Source of the DNA: Flabesymbios commensalis
Taxonomy: Eukaryota > Annelida > Polychaeta > Terebellida > Flabelligeridae
Assembly (NCBI GenBank): GCA_964017125.1
Contig: OZ024914.1
Coordinates: 22,936,282 to 23,000,281 of the forward strand
Direction of reading: 5' to 3'
DNA length: 64,000 nt
The notes beneath the pieces are model-generated. The model searched no databases. It was given only the letters and a program-made list of their open reading frames with translations, and was not told where the DNA came from. This document shows positions 56,601 through 64,000 of this stretch, piece by piece. Position numbers and translations under genes: made by a program. Each line of letters begins with the position of its first letter. The first letter of the stretch is position 1.

Positions 56601-59600
56601 AAAGAATAATCAGTATACCCGCTAAATTTGTTTAAAATAATTTAAGATATACATGTATCACCAGGAAGATGAAGATGTCAATTCTTAGCTGCCCTATTTT
56701 AATTTGGATTTTTCAAGCTGAATAGTTTACTTTTAGTCTTAGTCAGGACTGGTTTTATTGTGTAAAATATATTCTTCTTCTCATATTGAAAATAAATAAC
56801 TTGTTTGTTTCCAATCTTCCAGAATCACGTTTAAATTGTAACAACAAATAGCAACAACAAGTGCATTCTAAATTTAAACCTTTGAATGTTATTTATTGCA
56901 GTGAATAGTGAATGGAATTAAATCAGCAATTATTTTTTAATGATCATAATTATGTAAACAGGGAGTGCCTCATGTGGTCACGTTCATGATCATGTACATG
57001 AGAGAAGAGTGAGTTTTGCGGTTATAAATCCTAGTCGCACTAACTCTGTACCACATGTCAGGCTCGCCAGTGAGTTAAGCTAACTACTGGGATTCATTAC
57101 TGGTTTCTTTGATTTATTTTGAAAATTTGGTGCCGTGGTTGATAGTCGTCATTCAGAGGCAATTTTGTTTTGTTTGGAAATTTCAGTTTCACAGTGATTC
57201 ACAAATGTTATAATTTTCTTTTCAACAGAAAAATATTATTCAACACCTTTAGTGTACTTGAACTGGTTAGTATGTAGTTTTGAAGGGTTCTGGTTCACTT
57301 TTTTTTAATTAATTACTCGTACTAAAAAATTTTAGTAAATTTTGGAAGTGCTTATAAATTGAGAGCTAAGTTTCTGTAATGATAGGGCTGGTGATTTGGT
57401 GTTACATGTATTGCAAACACGGTGCAATGAAAAAATGTCAATTTAATGTCTACAACCTAGCAGACATTAAAAAAACATTGGATCAATGCCTCTTGTTTGC
57501 TAGAATCTTAAAGAGAATCACCACTCACACAGTTTGTCAAAATGATAATGTAATGTTAGTACATTATATAGTAGAACCTGCTACTACAATAGCAGCCACA
57601 CTTGGGGCGCTGGAAAAGTGGCTTTTCAAGACATGTGTGGCTGTTTATAGCAGATTATACTGTAATGTCATAAATAAGCTTTGTATTAGGTCTGGTTGTC
57701 ACCTGTGAGTGCTGTGCTCAGTCAACACTAGACATTGAGCATAATTATGTATACTGGCCCAACATTAAAACAACAAATATGCTGAGCACCTAGTGTTTGC
57801 CGGGGATAATTACACATAACATACAAGTAAAGCGTTATGCAATTTAGTGCTAAGTATTTTTATCTGCAACAAATAACATGTTTCAATTGATAAGAATTGT
57901 TTATCATGCACACTCTTTGCTCAGTCATACAAAATAACAACATTTAAGTTAATGAAAGTGTAATTTTTCTCTGAAAAGTAACACAACATGCTTTATTGTA
58001 CTTTATCTGTGTTGTAGATGATTTACTTTAAATAAATGTACTTAATGTGTGGTGGTTGATAACTACCGGTAATTGACATACATTTCTTAAAAGTTGAAAA
58101 AATTATTCAAAGCAAAAAATTGTACCCAAAATGACGTTCTTTGAATAAAATAATGCAGCATTTGGAAGGTGCTATTAACTGATCCCTTATGACTCATGAC
58201 TTATAATGTTGAGGAGAAACATTATTGAGATGGTGAAGGTGTAGTAAATTATTGTGAAGGGTTTATTGCCTTTAGTTGTTTTTTTCTTTTAATAACTATA
58301 CATGCATAGTGATTACTTCATAGATGCTGCATAGATGCCAGTTTTTCCAGATATTCGTGCAATCACGGATTTTTCCCATTTTTAGAATACTATGATATGG
58401 ACCCAAAATTGTCTAACAATGGCCTTTTCGACTTCCAAAATGTAAAGTTGAAATTTTCCCATGACCCACTGCCATCCCTGTTTTTTCTCACAAATATAGA
58501 CTTCTTTTTACTTTGTTTTCCTCAAAATACTTCAAGACTAATCACTGGTATTATATGGCAAATGTAAGATTAATCTAATGGGAGCTCAATAATCCAAATG
58601 TAGTGTTTTCTTACAGTACCTGTAATGAAATATAAAAAAATGGCATTTAATTGTAATATCCTAATCATATTGAAGTCTTACATTTTCCTATATTAATTTA
58701 AAAAAAAATGTAAACATCTTTACTTTTAACACTTGGACTCTGAACTGATAAATTAAAATTTTCAGTCATATTAAGTTGTTTCTTCCAAGTATTTGTTCAA
58801 TTTTAATTTTCTGTCACTTAATGTTGTTTCTCGCTACTATTTGGGACATACTTAACTATAACAATCTGATTACACAAGTTCTAATAGCAATACAGAATCC
58901 CTTCTGTAGTCGACATGAGTGTTTTAGGTTGTGGTAAAGCAGTGGCAATAAAGCCCTTACTGACTGAAACAAATACATTTACTCTGTGATCTTATTATTT
59001 GCACTGCAATATTCACCAAATGGAGCAAGTTCTACATTATGTATATTTGATGATAGGGAGTCCAGGAGAGAGAAAGATCAGTTTTGCAGTGTTTGGTCAG
59101 GGTGAGAGATCTGACTCTATTCACAGCAGTACTACCACCATATCCCAGATGGACCTCAGTGGAGCAGGGGATTCTGCAAAAGGTAGGTGTAGTCAGATAG
59201 AAGTAGACGGCATGTCTTGTCCTCTCGCTAGATGAAAAATCTTTCAAATGTCCTTATGTTCACTCTGGTCTGTTTTGTCCATTGAACCCTTGTCCTGCTA
59301 GCTCCGTATACAGTTTTAAGTTTTTTAACCAAATAATATGCTACTGCAATTTGTGTTATAGTTGCTGGTGGATGCACAGTTAATCCAAAGAATCAATTTT
59401 AGAGAAATATTTTTCTCATGATTTAAAAGAAAAATACTAACAGGACAAGGGTTAACATCTAAATAAAGGAAACCCTTATTATTAGCACATCGTTTAGAAT
59501 ATGTGTAATTTTTATAAAATTGCTTGATGTACACGTTCAATCATTCCTGCCTATTGCTGATTATATGATATAAATATGTCGAAAAAATGGAAGAGGTTTT

Positions 59601-62600
59601 GATTTTTAAAAATATATCACGAGATGTCGAGAAGGCCCTCATCTACACTTTTGAAAAATATTATGTATGCAACATAAGATTTATTTTCCATATCTCTCTC
59701 ATTAGCGTTGGTCTATTTTAAAGATGTATATATTACTAAAATTATCATATTCATCTCTAAAATGTTTCAAAAGCATTTGGTTCCTATCAATATAAGTGAT
59801 GATGTATTTTTAATTTGATATTTCCTTATTGAACTGTCAGTAGGGAGTCTGAAAAATGGTAGATTTTCATAGATTTTGAAACGTAACTAGTAGATAACTG
59901 CACAAATTAAAAGTTAGTAATATACTGCTGTGCAAAGGCCATCAACAGTAACTATCTACTTTTCAAGCTGTTACTGCTGGTTTTGCCTTTGCACGGCACT
60001 ATAAATCTGCACTTTTTGCTTACAGTAAAATCTTGATATACTGATATTAGATTGTTGCATAGTGACGATGTCCATTCTTGTCTTTGATTCTGTGCTTTTC
60101 TGTGTCTTGTTACCAATGACAGGGTTCTCACTAGCTACTTGATCATTTCAAAATCATTGTACTGTGCCTCTCATCTGAGGACATGTTCCCATATTCCTAG
60201 CCAAATGAAACACTAGTTAACACAGTACAACATAGTAAATTAGGTCAGGCTTGTGGACATATCATCTAGGCATCTGACGTAACAAGTTTATTTGACTTTT
60301 CTTTAGTTTGATCTGAATTGGCTGAGATTTTGATATTAGCCAATCACATGTCAATCACTTTTTAAGTGCTAACTTGAATAATTCAAATTATCACCCACTA
60401 GGAGTTTTGTTTTGTAACTGTGACCCACACATTTAATTGTGTAAAATTATTCATATTTATTTAATTTAGGACCAAACTTTTGCTAACCGAAGTCCAAAAT
60501 TTGCATTTGTTTATCATACCCACTCTCAATAATTTGTTTATCATACACACTCTTAATAATATTATACTTATAGCTTTAATAGACCTATTAATAAAGGCTG
60601 TTTCATGTGTTTAACCAAGGAATCTCAATAAAGAAGGAAGGTCTCCTACCGGTTCTACTCATTTACAATGTGATTGACGCCAACAAAGACTTTGTTGTTC
60701 ACGTTTCAGTGGCGTTTGCCACTAATTGATTTAGCTATATTATACTTATAGCTTTAATAAACCTATAAATAAAGGCCGTTTTATGTGTTTAACCAAGGAA
60801 TCTCAATAAAGAAAGAAGGTCTACTCCCGGTTCTACTCATTTACAATGTGATTGACGCCAACAAAGACTTTGTTGATCACGTTTCAGTGGCGTTTGCCAC
60901 TAATTGATTTTACTACACAGCCCGAATTTACACTGCGAAGCGTTGTCAGTGTGTCAGCTAGGTGTGATAATCATAGCAATCCAAATTCCTAACTTTTCGA
61001 ATTTTGGCTATACGGATATGTAAGAAATATCACCAGAAAGCTTATTCAATACTGAAAATAATGATGTAAATTATATTATGATAGCTTGTAAACTTGCAAA
61101 GTTATACGACATTACACATTCACATAGGCCTGTATGGCCTACAAAATGGCCAAATAACTTGGAGAAAATGAAATGAATGTGGTTTTAGGCCACTGTTGTG
61201 CACATGTAGACTAAACTAAGCTAGGAGAACCTCCTGGCGATGGTGAGATGATTGAGATTGGATTGTTGCTGATTTCCAAAAAGTTATTGGGAAAATTGAA
61301 AAAAAAACTAAAAAAAAACAATTTTATTTCAGGAGATAAAAAACATTTTTCCAGCTATTTTTTCTGCTTGTTTTCTTCTTCGTCCCCAATAAATTTTTTT
61401 TTAATTAATAAAGTCGAAAGGTCAAAAGTTTTTTTATTTCGTGCCCCTAATTTGTCCAAAAATAGGTTCAATGTTTTTATTTTCTAAGGTTATTTCCCGC
61501 ATTAGATTTTACATTTTTTCTGATCTAAAACAGAAAAATAAAACGTATAGGCCTAATATCCATATTATGTCAGCATGTTCATAGACTCGAATTAATCTAC
61601 TCAACTCAGTAGTAGATCTATTCAACAAAATCGATACTAAGTTAGACTATTAGGCCCCTATACTAGGTCTATAGTAGAGATGAAGTGGCAACATTAGGTG
61701 GGCGACAATAGCAGAGAAAACCTTGTCAGCCGTATACTGCCACCCCTCTGTACCAGTAGCACCCTGTGGTGAATTTCAGACAATTACGAGTACCCCTCCG
61801 AACAGACAAATATCTCGAGTTCTTACACGAAGCAATGTTATATTTTATATCCGAAAAGCTTCTCAGCAGTGTGCTCGGATAAAACAGTATTTCTCCTACA
61901 TAATGCAATGTTTTAGTGAGAATACATACATAACTTCATGGAAAATCTTCGTAATATCGTCGGCCGTGGTCCGATTTATTTCAATGAAGCACCATATTGT
62001 AGATAAGCACACGTGGTATCTAAATATAGAAACTGCGCATGGCTTCCCCTCTTTGTGGCGTAGTGATGACGTTTGCACTTGCGGTACGGTGTTTCCAAAA
62101 TATTTAGATGCCATCAGCACGAGATCAGCTTGGTGTGGCTGGAGTTGTGAGGGGGCATTCATATCAGAGACAGCAACGATCCCGTCGTCACAATGCACAG
62201 CGGTGGTGCCCATAAAACCCACACGGCTTATAGTAGGATCCCGAGCTCGTTAAGATAACAATTTTGTTTGATCAGTTGCCAGCCCAAAGGCTGGGACTGA
62301 GTGCGACTTCCTTCTTTATTGAGATTCATTGGCTTAACCCTTAAACCGCTAATCACAACTGTAGTCGTTTTTAATTTGTTTTATTTGCCTCTGTTACTGG
62401 GAATGAAATGAGTGTTTAAACATCAAGATTTCCAAATGTTTCGTTTCAAATTAGACTAATATAAGTAATATAAGTAATTTGCACCCACTTGAGCTTGGGT
62501 GAAAATTTAAATAAATTAACCTTGCAGGATAGGTGTTCAAAATGATCCAACTGATTATAGTTTTTATTGGTGCTCAATGGGTTAAATATTTGAAATTTAA

Positions 62601-62991
62601 CTGAACGCCAGCTAGTCGTGTGGATAGTTATAAGACACTTGACTTGATTACTCTTGTGGTATGAACTCATTTAATTTTTTTAATCCTACTTCACACAAAA
62701 TTCAATACTTTTAATGCGCATCAAATCATGAATTCCTATCATGATTCATCATTTGGTAAGCATTAAAATTTATGTTGAAATTACCTGACATAGAGTTGGT
62801 TACAAGCATTTTCTGGTGAGATCCCTGTGGTAATTGTGCTATCGGTGGTGTACTGTGGTGTTTATATTGTACGACAGGCGGCCGACGAGGCCCGGCCAAC
62901 AAGAAGCTGCTACGTGCTCGGCGTGGCTCCGGACACAACGCCAGCTTCAAGCAAAGAAGCTTCAGATTGAAACGCCCTGAGGACGGGGGAA
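44566..62991 (+). CDS. UNC80: UNC80, NALCN channel complex scaffold (5' part, continues past right edge)
   Basis: UNC80 is a very large cytosolic scaffold (about 3,250 residues in vertebrates) that, with UNC79, supports the NALCN sodium-leak channel controlling neuronal resting potential. Sixteen coding exons are placed, all with GT/AG ends and compatible phases, giving about 1,454 residues. The start is supported by an in-frame TGA at 44533 and by LPIPIQTFLWRQT, the family N-terminus. Strong family blocks: PFIRPKLGKLCEASC, SFERVLVQNILHGLSP, SRWKLIQAALPHVMHC, TLHWIILDA, LFVYLFAPLI, YFDVAVLRCLF, CGDGCRGAVGEDLR, DIIDFLHAFLGFC, GLYCDVRQFLNYVKEVHGGV, APVVARAAMLLECAHFVSRC, DWPNWMK, LIACQLLLEITTFLRET and RKISF. 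Compared with human (from memory) it lacks the glycine-rich linker and has a divergent acidic/serine-rich stretch late in exon 3. Introns hold many MITEs. Confidence 0.95.
45308..45356 (+). CDS. UNC80: UNC80 exon 2
   Basis: Only 49 bp, completing a codon and encoding SPFIRPKLGKLCEASCL; acceptor CTTTCAG, donor GTGAGT. A near-exact family match from memory. Confidence 0.93.
45690..45745. repeat. Family C-type hairpin before exon 3
   Basis: AGTTACTTGAAGTTGTG and ATAACTTCAAGGCATTG pair across a short centre, 110 bases before the exon 3 start. Confidence 0.5.
45855..47525 (+). CDS. UNC80: UNC80 exon 3 (large exon)
   Basis: 1,671 bp, 557 codons, phase 0 both ends, acceptor TTTTTTACAG, donor GTTAGT. 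First third: helical-repeat family core (SFERVLVQNILHGLSP to YQQPDVP). Middle: a cysteine cluster CEKCGNIM...LECKCGVRR in the region that is variable between animals. Then the conserved YFDVAVLRCLF, SKSLPTPDI and KSMPALRRHKK boxes and an acidic/serine-rich disordered stretch (EDEDDDSSSSG). Confidence 0.95.
47800..48170 (+). CDS. UNC80: UNC80 exon 4
   Basis: 371 bp. Ends conserved helix NYRMVLDGVHSV, TCGVLLNILNCLMDLGIVE, then a lysine/glutamate-rich linker and HIAMESLVR. Acceptor TTTTTTTGCAG; donor GTACTT two bases into a codon. Confidence 0.92.
48231..48305. repeat. Family H hairpin in UNC80 intron
   Basis: CATCCCCTTGG at one end and CCAAGGGGATG at the other, with TATCTGCCACTT / AAGTGGCAGATA in the middle around CAC. 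Starts 61 bases after the exon 4 donor. Confidence 0.8.
48533..48795. repeat. Two family C-type hairpins
   Basis: CACTTGAAGCTATGTCTC / CACAGCTTCAAG at about 48560-48607 and CACTTGAAGTTGTGTC / CCACAACTTCAA at about 48728-48770; the ends of the MITE(s) are decayed. Confidence 0.6.
48858..49105 (+). CDS. UNC80: UNC80 exon 5
   Basis: 248 bp: IFRILGCPHGCGDGCRGAVG, then DIIDFLHAFLGFCVEP; the counterpart in human reads LGCAYGCGEGHRGLSG and DFLHALLGFCMEP. Acceptor TTTTTCTTAG, donor GTATGT. Confidence 0.95.
49421..49482. repeat. Near-perfect family C hairpin
   Basis: ATTTTCAACCACTTGAGGTTGTG pairs with CACAACCTCAAGTGGTTGAAAAT nearly base for base, around GATCGCGGTAGCGAGA. The strongest stem of this family in the window. 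Confidence 0.8.
49683..49861 (+). CDS. UNC80: UNC80 exon 6
   Basis: 179 bp, ending KELHSHENI at GTGAGT. Starts in phase 1 after GTTTCAG. The first half (glycine/serine/lysine-rich) is poorly conserved. Confidence 0.9.
50485..50630 (+). CDS. UNC80: UNC80 exon 7
   Basis: 146 bp encoding GLYCDVRQFLNYVKEVHGGV then FRLVALSGLLDALPHQ; family GLYCDIRQLVQFIKEAHGNV. Acceptor TTTTTTAG, donor GTATCA. Confidence 0.95.
50724..50961. repeat. Family E MITE
   Basis: AACCGTTAAAGCGCTGAATT to CGCGCTGTAAGGGTTAAA; internal hairpin TTTAGTCGTCAGAATCTGACG with CGTCAGATTCTGACGACTAAA around TCTACAGA. Other copies at 55505 and 63184. Confidence 0.8.
51292..51403 (+). CDS. UNC80: UNC80 exon 8
   Basis: 112 bp, basic and serine-rich linker (KTRRSIFRRKHRK). 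Acceptor TCCTATATTAG, donor GTGGGT. Little conservation, but phases fit. Confidence 0.82.
51742..51913 (+). CDS. UNC80: UNC80 exon 9
   Basis: 172 bp: QNLVPQSAASDSEML resembles the vertebrate FKSQSAASDTSSQSE region. Serine-rich, phospho-site-like. Donor GTGAAT. Confidence 0.88.
52323..52625 (+). CDS. UNC80: UNC80 exon 10
   Basis: 303 bp: AWKRAAKSDHDDDSASD then MSFRAASQATLSFLTARKKI and GLRSWSKRKISKRGSFDE; basic linker. Acceptor TTATTTGCAG, donor GTGAAA. Confidence 0.88.
52867..53118. repeat. Family D MITE, reverse orientation
   Basis: TTAACCCTTTAAGCCCTCAT to CAGGATTAAAAGGGTTAA; hairpin CATCTTCATCCACTACAAG/CTTGTAGTGGATGAAGATG with GAGAATTGCGACAGCAATTC. Ends 44 bases before exon 11. Confidence 0.85.
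53163..53347 (+). CDS. UNC80: UNC80 exon 11
   Basis: 185 bp: SGMVRFNLMLDCCHPGSVPD then PHLVAALLDL, matching vertebrate KRFQFLLNCCEPGTIPD. Acceptor TGATTTGACCAG, donor GTAAAA. Confidence 0.95.
53702..53914 (+). CDS. UNC80: UNC80 exon 12
   Basis: 213 bp, phase 0: EAPVVARAAMLLECAHFVSR, CNHGDWPNWMK, then LQRAAGRMFHQWGE. Acceptor TTTGTACGTAG, donor GTGAGA. Confidence 0.96.
54016..54212. repeat. Family C-type MITE
   Basis: AACCCTTAAAGCGCTAAAT left end; hairpin CACTTGAAGTTGTGTCTCACAACTTCAAGTG with almost no loop; right end AAGAGGTTTAAGGTTTAA. Confidence 0.65.
54625..54760 (+). CDS. UNC80: UNC80 exon 13
   Basis: 136 bp: ALGNHLADLLGEE to QADEHEDFLDE; family has RKEDEEEDFLDD at this point. Acceptor TATATTTCAG, donor GTGACT. 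Confidence 0.94.
55505..55610. repeat. Family E MITE, partial
   Basis: TTTAACCCCTACAACGCTATG, ATTATAAATATATTACTCTTT and TGTCAGAATCTGACG match 50724-50961; right end lost. Confidence 0.6.
56097..56345 (+). CDS. UNC80: UNC80 exon 14
   Basis: 249 bp: CPYTLKLIACQLLLEITTFL then RETYQYVPRARP; human CPFALKMAACQLLLEITTFL. Acceptor TTTTTTTTCAG, donor GTATGT. Confidence 0.97.
56346..59056 (+). other. UNC80: UNC80 intron 14 (2.7 kb)
   Basis: No further exon recognised. It contains a family F-type palindrome at 57412-57501 and a related decayed one at 57690-57802. The frame 57379-57708 overlaps these and is not a gene. Confidence 0.6.
57412..57501. repeat. Family F-type palindrome, decayed
   Basis: TGCAAACACGGTGCAATG at one end and CATTGGATCAATGCCTC with TTGTTTGC at the other; AATGTCTAC/GCAGACATT next to the centre. 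Confidence 0.5.
59057..59182 (+). CDS. UNC80: UNC80 exon 15
   Basis: 126 bp encoding SPGERKISFAVFGQGE then RSDSIHSSTTTISQMDLSG; family ERKISFAGV. Two AG acceptors in frame, nine bases apart (59056 or 59065), would include or skip three residues. Donor GTAGGT. Confidence 0.88.
60555..60915 (+). repeat. 178-bp tandem duplication in UNC80 intron 15
   Basis: Two nearly identical copies of a unit starting TATACTTATAGCTTTAATA (60563 and 60741), each with CAAGGAATCTCAATAAAG and GTTTCAGTGGCGTTTGCCAC. A piece of the unit recurs inverted at about 62305-62335. Confidence 0.88.
61723..62253. other. Unassigned open region, both strands
   Basis: A 176-codon + frame overlaps a 108-codon - frame (61896-62222). 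The DNA is GC-richer than its surroundings. The - frame (MGFMGTTAVHCDDGIVAVSD) looks slightly more protein-like. It lies between the 178-bp duplication and its inverted piece, so it may be the body of a mobile element. No domain recognised. Confidence 0.25.
62334..62586. repeat. Family C-type MITE, decayed
   Basis: TTAACCCTTAAACCGCTAAT left end, CACCCACTTGAGC and GGTGCTCAATGGGTTAAAT towards the right; the internal hairpin has mostly been lost. Confidence 0.55.
62878..62991 (+). CDS. UNC80: UNC80 exon 16
   Basis: 114 bp, basic: GRRGPANKKLLRARRGSGH then SFKQRSFRLKRPEDGG, comparable to the vertebrate SFQVKKGGSLSSIRR stretch. Acceptor GTACGACAG is pyrimidine-poor; donor GTAAGT. Phase fits exon 15. 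The gene continues to the right of the window. Confidence 0.8.
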
Positions 62992-63183
62992 GTAAGTTTA
63001 TTATACAATCACTAACATCAAACTGCATTCATATTCCCTTGCGGAATAGTCAACTTTCTTTTTTGATTTATAATAAAAGATTCAGTGAGATTATTAATAT
63101 TCGCCATGTCTTGTTAACCAATTACCTAATAGCATATTATATGAAGACAATTATGTATGATTCAGGTTTATGATCAGTTGCTT

Positions 63184-63427
63184 GAACCCTCACAATACTG
63201 TAAATTTTTTGTATAAACTATCGAGACCAAAGGGTTTTTTCAATTTGAAATCACCATAAATGTCATAGTTTGCTGTTTCTGTTTCATTTGAATATCTATG
63301 TTATAGGTCTACAGGTATTATAAATATTTTAATTCTCTCAGTGCTGGAACGACTTTATGTCAGAATCTCACGTGTACACACGTCAGATTCTGATGTATAA
63401 AAACAGTCCCCGTGTAGAAAGGGTTAA
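63184..63427. repeat. Family E MITE
   Basis: GAACCCTCACAATACTGTAA to GTAGAAAGGGTTAA; hairpin ATGTCAGAATCTCACGTG/CACGTCAGATTCTGAT. Its right TTAA (63424-63427) is also the left TTAA of the next element. Confidence 0.8.
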
Positions 63428-63670
63428 CCCTTTCAAGCCTGAATTTACCATGGTCATCTTCATCCACTACAAGCCGCGAATTGATGTCGCAATTCTCAAC
63501 TTGTAGTGAATGAAGATGACTTACAGTGGGTGACAAATGAAAAAAGATAGTGTTATTTTTAAGACAGTTCTACGAAAATTGTCACTCTAAAACCACTAGT
63601 TGTAGGAAATTAAGTGATTTTTCAAAGATGCAAGATGATGCTTTGAGGCATCATGAGGACTTAAAGGGTT
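63424..63670. repeat. Family D MITE
   Basis: TTAACCCTTTCAAGCCTGAA to GAGGACTTAAAGGGTT; hairpin CATCTTCATCCACTACAAG/CTTGTAGTGAATGAAGATG. Abuts the family E copy. Confidence 0.85.
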
Positions 63671-63874
63671 GAACACCAGAGGCATATGTTTGTGTCTTTT
63701 GCTATTATATGTCTCATCATATACATTATGCACACTTATATTACACTAAAAATTTTATAATCTAATTTATATAAACAATGTTTAACATGAAGTTGAGAAC
63801 TAATTTTTATCTGACCTTTGTTTCGCGTGGAAGAAATATTGATATGAAATATTAACCCTTGTAGTGCTTGGGCC

Positions 63875-63875
<1 letters not shown>

Positions 63876-63947
<72 letters not shown>
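63876..63947 (+). repeat. (TA)n microsatellite
   Basis: About 70 bp of uninterrupted TA dinucleotides, in an UNC80 intron, preceded by a decayed AACCCTTGTAGTGCT MITE end. Confidence 0.97.
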
Positions 63948-63950
<3 letters not shown>

Positions 63951-64000
63951 GCATGTTTCGGACCAAATGAAATGTCACTAGAACTGATAAAATAGTTTGT

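Noticed and set aside
57379-57708. 109-codon + frame in UNC80 intron 14
   Set aside because: Overlaps decayed family F palindromes and lacks splice-compatible conservation.
61248-61487. 79-codon + frame
   Set aside because: Low-complexity lysine/phenylalanine sequence from A- and T-runs.

Overview
This is invertebrate animal nuclear DNA: AT-rich, intron-rich and crowded with repeats. It has spliced genes with GT/AG introns, non-LTR and LTR retroelements, a tRNA-derived SINE and many palindromic MITEs. A Ty3/gypsy element with the integrase-before-RT order of the Gmr1 group (described from deuterostomes), a foldback element resembling sea urchin TU elements and a frequent TAGGCCTA word suggest a deuterostome, perhaps an ambulacrarian. 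The species assignment is inference only.

Two host genes are supported, both on the + strand. The first (2164-7202) is the 3' half of a CD9-like tetraspanin: end of TM3, the four-cysteine large loop and TM4. Two alternative last exons, 4842-4904 and 7122-7202, each complete TM4 and give a different cytoplasmic tail. The second (44566 to beyond the right edge) is the 5' part of UNC80, the cytosolic scaffold of the NALCN sodium-leak channel complex. Sixteen coding exons with consistent phases give about 1,450 residues, a little under half of the protein.

Between them, 7.2-44.5 kb is a transposon graveyard. In order it holds: palindromic MITEs; a long AT-rich stretch that may be 3' UTR (9.5-13.1 kb); a SINE; a Harbinger-like MITE; a LINE 3' end; a 145-bp tandem array split by a TA-target transposon; an element carrying four copies of an exact 161-bp repeat; a recent 6.9-kb Gmr1-like LTR element on the - strand (22.3-29.2 kb) inside an older MITE; a foldback element with 16-bp-repeat arms (31.6-34.1 kb); a 2.9-kb element with about 190-bp inverted ends inside a MITE (34.5-37.5 kb); and a decayed LINE whose 3' end runs into a (CCAT)n microsatellite (38-40.9 kb), sitting in a tandem repeat of AGGTCA half-sites.

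The UNC80 introns carry more of the same MITEs. At least three families share one design: TTAA plus CCCTTT-type ends, with a conserved hairpin inside. No rRNA, functional tRNA, CRISPR array or bacterial-type operon was seen.
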